Assembly: GCA_019262145.1 (NCBI GenBank)
Contig: CP076745.1
Coordinates: forward strand, 183,093 to 247,092
DNA length: 64,000 bases
Direction of reading: 5' to 3'
From: Candidatus Methanogranum gryphiswaldense
Lineage (GTDB): Archaea; Thermoplasmatota; Thermoplasmata; Methanomassiliicoccales; Methanomethylophilaceae
The notes beneath the pieces were generated by a model, which was not told the DNA's origin, made no database searches, and saw only the letters and a list, made by a program, of their open reading frames with translations. Shown in pieces: positions 61,462-64,000 of the stretch; positions within the stretch are counted from its first letter, which is position 1, and each line of letters begins with the position of its first letter. The position numbers and the translations under genes were made by a program.

Positions 61462-62457
61462 TTATTGATGCGTGTGAAAAATGTGGTAATATCTGGATAG
61501 GGATCCGTGAACAAATTGTTCGAATGTTGTTTCCAATGTCATAGTATCACACGAGATTTGATGAGGTAATACAACACCAGCTCTAGAATCTGGTTCAAGT
61601 ACCCTAGGTATTGTCTTCAGGGCACGAGAATATATTTGATCTATGTTTTCTCCGCCAGTTTTGGTGCTTCTTCCATAAGGAGGGTCGGTGGCGACAGCAT
61701 TTATCCCGTCAAAGAGTTCAGGAATATCTCCAATATCTGCAACGGCAAAATCATCAAGCTTCAAGCCGTAGAAATTCATATTTTCCTGGCATCCGATGAT
61801 CATTTCCTCATCAAAATCGGATGCGATCGTTTTCATGCCCATTTCTGCAGCTTCTATTAAAATTCCGCCAGTGCCACAGAAGGGGTCAAGAACGACCCCT
61901 CCTCTTTTCACTCCTGTGAGATTGACGAGGGCCCTGGCATATTTGGGATGTAAGGAAATAGGGGAAAAAAACGGCCTTTCTCCGACCTTTCTCTTTTCAA
62001 GAAGATTTTTGTCTATGGTTTTCTCTTCAATGAACAGATTGATGCTATCACTCATATTCATACGAACGATTATGTCTGGCTCTTTTAGATTAACGTCATT
62101 ATGTTTCGAAAGGACCTTACCAACATCTCTTGTGAGTTTTTGGGAGTCTACGTCTTTCATTAGGCCTTCAAATCTTTTTCCACGTACGGCAAAACTTCCT
62201 TCTGGCAATTCGATCTTTTCTATTTCAGATGTATCTCCAGGAGTACATGCCCCCAAATATCTACCGATACTGTGGGTAAGTGATATGCGGTCCGCGATTG
62301 AATCAAGACATTCAGAGTCGAATGAGGCTATGAGGTATCCCGGACCGCTCTTTATTATATGGTATTCTTCACATTCGGCTTCTATGCACCGCATTGCCTC
62401 AGCTGCGGGCATGTTTTTACATTCACCGAGCAGGTCGAAGTAATATGTGAGATACAC
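61462..62457 (-). CDS. trmG10: tRNA (guanine-N2)-dimethyltransferase TrmG10
   Basis: This 331-residue enzyme has a THUMP RNA-binding domain (about residues 50-160) and a C-terminal SAM-dependent domain with VVLDPFCGTGGILIEA, SDFDEEM and the catalytic TDPPYGRS. The family methylates G10 of archaeal tRNA. The ATG at 62457 directly follows radA on the same strand with 15 bases between. Confidence 0.9.
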   Translation of the reverse strand: MYLTYYFDLLGECKNMPAAEAMRCIEAECEEYHIIKSGPGYLIASFDSECLDSIADRISLTHSIGRYLGACTPGDTSEIEKIELPEGSFAVRGKRFEGLMKDVDSQKLTRDVGKVLSKHNDVNLKEPDIIVRMNMSDSINLFIEEKTIDKNLLEKRKVGERPFFSPISLHPKYARALVNLTGVKRGGVVLDPFCGTGGILIEAAEMGMKTIASDFDEEMIIGCQENMNFYGLKLDDFAVADIGDIPELFDGINAVATDPPYGRSTKTGGENIDQIYSRALKTIPRVLEPDSRAGVVLPHQISCDTMTLETTFEQFVHGSLSRYYHIFHTHQ

Positions 62458-62472
62458 GAGACCCTTAATTCG

Positions 62473-63414
62473 TCAGTCCTTAATACCATCTTCGGTGACT
62501 GAGAATACAGCTTCTCCTTCTGGGAGGTTTGGCGAGTCTATCAATCTAGCAATTCTTTTTCCAGCTTTTCCTTTTCTCAGATAGATACGGAAAGTCGCGG
62601 TGTGTCCTACTACATGCCCTCCTATTGGTCTCGTGGGATCCCCGAAGAATGCATCTGGCTTGGACGCTACTTGATTGGTAACTGCAATAACAGAATTGTT
62701 GAGTGTTGCAAAATTAAGGAGATCATGCATATGTTTGTTCAAGATCTGCTGTCTTTCTGCAAGTGCACCTCTTCCCAGATACTCTGCCCTAAAGTGCGAT
62801 GTAAGTGAATCGACGATAAGAAGTCTAACTTTGACAGTTTGCGCTAATTCTAATGCTTTGTCTACCAATAGTATTTGGTGTTGGGAATTGTAGGCCCTTG
62901 CCACATGTATTCTTTTTAATGTTGCATCAGGGTCCACGCCCAGATAGGTAGACATCTGGATTATCCTTTCAGGTCTGAAGGTGTTCTCGGTGTCGATTAT
63001 TATGACGTCGGAATCCAAGCCTCCTTTTTCTTCAGGTAATGTGGCATTGACGGCCAGTTGAAAACATACTTGAGTTTTGCAACTTCCGAATTCTCCAAAG
63101 AATTCAACTATGGATTGACTTTCTAACCCACCATTCATCAATTCATTGAATGCTTTGGATCCGGTTGTTAGTTTTGTAACAGCTCTGCGACGTTCGAGGA
63201 TGTTGTCTCCAGTTTCGAATCCGCCTATATCCGCACAAAGCTTAGCACCTTCTATGATGTCCATCGCTTTCTTTTCTCCGATCTCGCATGTTTCTGCGAG
63301 ATCTTTGGGAGCTGCCACTGCGATGGCCATAAGATCAGTATAACCTGCCTCACGGAGTTTTTCTGATATTGCGGGGCCCACTCCCGGTATGTCTTCTAGG
63401 GTTTTTTTGGCCAT
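62473..63414 (-). CDS. radA: DNA repair and recombination protein RadA
   Basis: This 313-residue archaeal recombinase pairs homologous DNA. It has an N-terminal helix-hairpin-helix domain ([17 protein letters not shown]), a Walker A block at residues 107-114, Walker [13 protein letters not shown] and the loop region [18 protein letters not shown]. Walker A reads GEFGSCKT: the normally invariant Gly before Lys is Cys112. The rest of the sequence is well conserved, so it is probably functional. A TATA-like element lies about 33 bp upstream. Confidence 0.95.
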   Translation of the reverse strand: MAKKTLEDIPGVGPAISEKLREAGYTDLMAIAVAAPKDLAETCEIGEKKAMDIIEGAKLCADIGGFETGDNILERRRAVTKLTTGSKAFNELMNGGLESQSIVEFFGEFGSCKTQVCFQLAVNATLPEEKGGLDSDVIIIDTENTFRPERIIQMSTYLGVDPDATLKRIHVARAYNSQHQILLVDKALELAQTVKVRLLIVDSLTSHFRAEYLGRGALAERQQILNKHMHDLLNFATLNNSVIAVTNQVASKPDAFFGDPTRPIGGHVVGHTATFRIYLRKGKAGKRIARLIDSPNLPEGEAVFSVTEDGIKD

Positions 63415-63538
63415 TGATAATCACTGTGTTTCAATAGTCGGATTCTATATTTAAGTCGAACAGGGAGGGGTCACCGAATAATCCGAAACTACTGAAAGTG
63501 TGCATTAATTAATTGAGAACAAAGTTTTGTTAAGTAAA

Positions 63539-63549
63539 TGTTTATATGT
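63539..63549 (+). promoter_or_regulatory. TATA box of the last gene
   Basis: TGTTTATATGT is centred 29 bp upstream of the ATG at 63573, suggesting a nearly leaderless transcript. Confidence 0.45.
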
Positions 63550-63572
63550 GAGATTTAGAATCAGACTAACCG

Positions 63573-63944
63573 ATGGCGAAGAAGAAGAGACGTATCACCG
63601 AAGAGCCCATAGAGGACTATGAATTCAAGCCAAAGGAGTTTGACGAGCGTGAATTCATCTACAAGGATATCCACGGAACAAAGATTCTGATGGTAATTAC
63701 TATCCTAGCGATAGTATTCGGTATTGTGGCCGCGGTGCTCTGTCATTATGGGCCTGATTGGATGTGGTATCTGGTTACGATATTGTCTCTTTCTATCGCG
63801 GTCGGACTTAAGAAGATACTTATAATGATGAAATTCAGGCCAGATCTTCTTGACGGTAAGACAATGTATGCGAATTATTTCCTGTTCTTGTGTCTTGCGT
63901 TGGGAATATGTATTGTGTTCCTCAATCCGCCGTTCTTCAGTTGA
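63573..63944 (+). CDS. Small membrane protein, function unknown
   Basis: This 123-residue protein has a basic, charged N-terminus (MAKKKRRITEEP), then three predicted transmembrane helices at about residues 38-58, 63-82 and 99-118. I do not recognise the family. It is divergent from radA and is followed by an oligo-T terminator, so it forms its own transcript. Confidence 0.72.
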   Translation: MAKKKRRITEEPIEDYEFKPKEFDEREFIYKDIHGTKILMVITILAIVFGIVAAVLCHYGPDWMWYLVTILSLSIAVGLKKILIMMKFRPDLLDGKTMYANYFLFLCLALGICIVFLNPPFFS

Positions 63945-63954
63945 ACGTTGAAAC

Positions 63955-63962
63955 TTTTTTTT
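63955..63962 (+). terminator. Oligo-T terminator
   Basis: Eight T residues begin 11 bp after the stop of the last gene. Confidence 0.5.
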
Positions 63963-64000
63963 AATTATTTGTCCAACGATTGTGTTGGTCAGATATCCCA

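Noticed and set aside
1-64000. CRISPR array, insertion sequences, rRNA genes
   Set aside because: No regularly spaced repeats, no transposase gene and no rRNA sequence were seen.

Overview
The window reads as chromosomal DNA of a methanogenic archaeon, most likely of the order Methanomassiliicoccales (class Thermoplasmata). The evidence is: two methanogenesis marker proteins (Mmp8 and Mmp11); a complete Fpo-type membrane complex in the order A-B-C-D-H-I-J-J-K-L-M-N with no FpoF or FpoO; archaeal ether-lipid genes (GGGP synthase, DGGGP synthase, CDP-archaeol synthase, geranylgeranyl reductase); archaeal housekeeping genes (RadA, Nop5, Lsm, aIF5A, TrmG10, Nob1); and TATA boxes about 27-32 bp upstream of many starts, as in leaderless archaeal mRNAs. 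In 69 coding regions read by eye no stop codon was TAG, which fits a lineage that reserves TAG for pyrrolysine. All identifications come from reading the sequence; no database search was run.

Layout. 1-2.5 kb: end of transketolase, transaldolase and a Trm5/TYW2-type methyltransferase. 2.5-8.6 kb: a divergent unknown Cys-rich protein, then the nucleotide (AMP) salvage pathway as one operon: ribose-1,5-bisphosphate isomerase, form III RuBisCO, AMP phosphorylase and a polysaccharide-deacetylase-like protein. 8.6-13.7 kb: folD, kptA, mmp11, a cis-prenyltransferase and a B12/radical-SAM protein. 13.7-25.1 kb: proC facing away from the twelve-gene fpo operon. 25.2-30.7 kb: isoprenoid and lipid genes mixed with nob1, pyrE, uracil-DNA glycosylase, a HAD phosphatase and a stress protein. 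30.9-35.9 kb: smc-scpA-scpB. 36-42.2 kb: lsm, an ABC importer with two ATPases and one fused permease, a PhoU-like protein and a phosphohexomutase.

42.2-48 kb, mostly minus strand: a possible small ORF with aIF5A and agmatinase; mtnA, a class II aldolase and nop5 as an operon; and arfC with rtcA. 48-49.1 kb: tRNA-Gly, then two almost identical tRNA-Val genes in inverted orientation around a possible structured RNA and an orphan ORF. 49.1-53.8 kb: an aldehyde-dehydrogenase-like protein, an NrdG-type activase, ACT and zinc-ribbon proteins, tRNA-Leu and a ferredoxin-nitroreductase-like protein. 53.8-57.2 kb: mmp8, larC-larB (nickel-pincer cofactor) and a small membrane protein. 57.2-64 kb: a membrane-bound AlbA_2 protein, a heptad-repeat protein, a PPC/DUF296 protein, lipid synthases, TrmG10, radA and a small membrane protein.

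How they work together: Fpo is the energy-conserving ion pump. The AMP pathway turns nucleotides into 3-phosphoglycerate. MtnA plus the aldolase fits salvage of 5-deoxyribose and methylthioribose left by SAM enzymes. The lipid genes together cover most steps from isoprenoid chains to CDP-archaeol. The points most worth a second look are the possible RNA between the tRNA-Val genes, the four-cluster FpoI, an aldehyde-dehydrogenase-like protein without its catalytic cysteine, a changed P-loop in RadA, several palindromic promoter elements, and a possible small ORF ahead of aIF5A.
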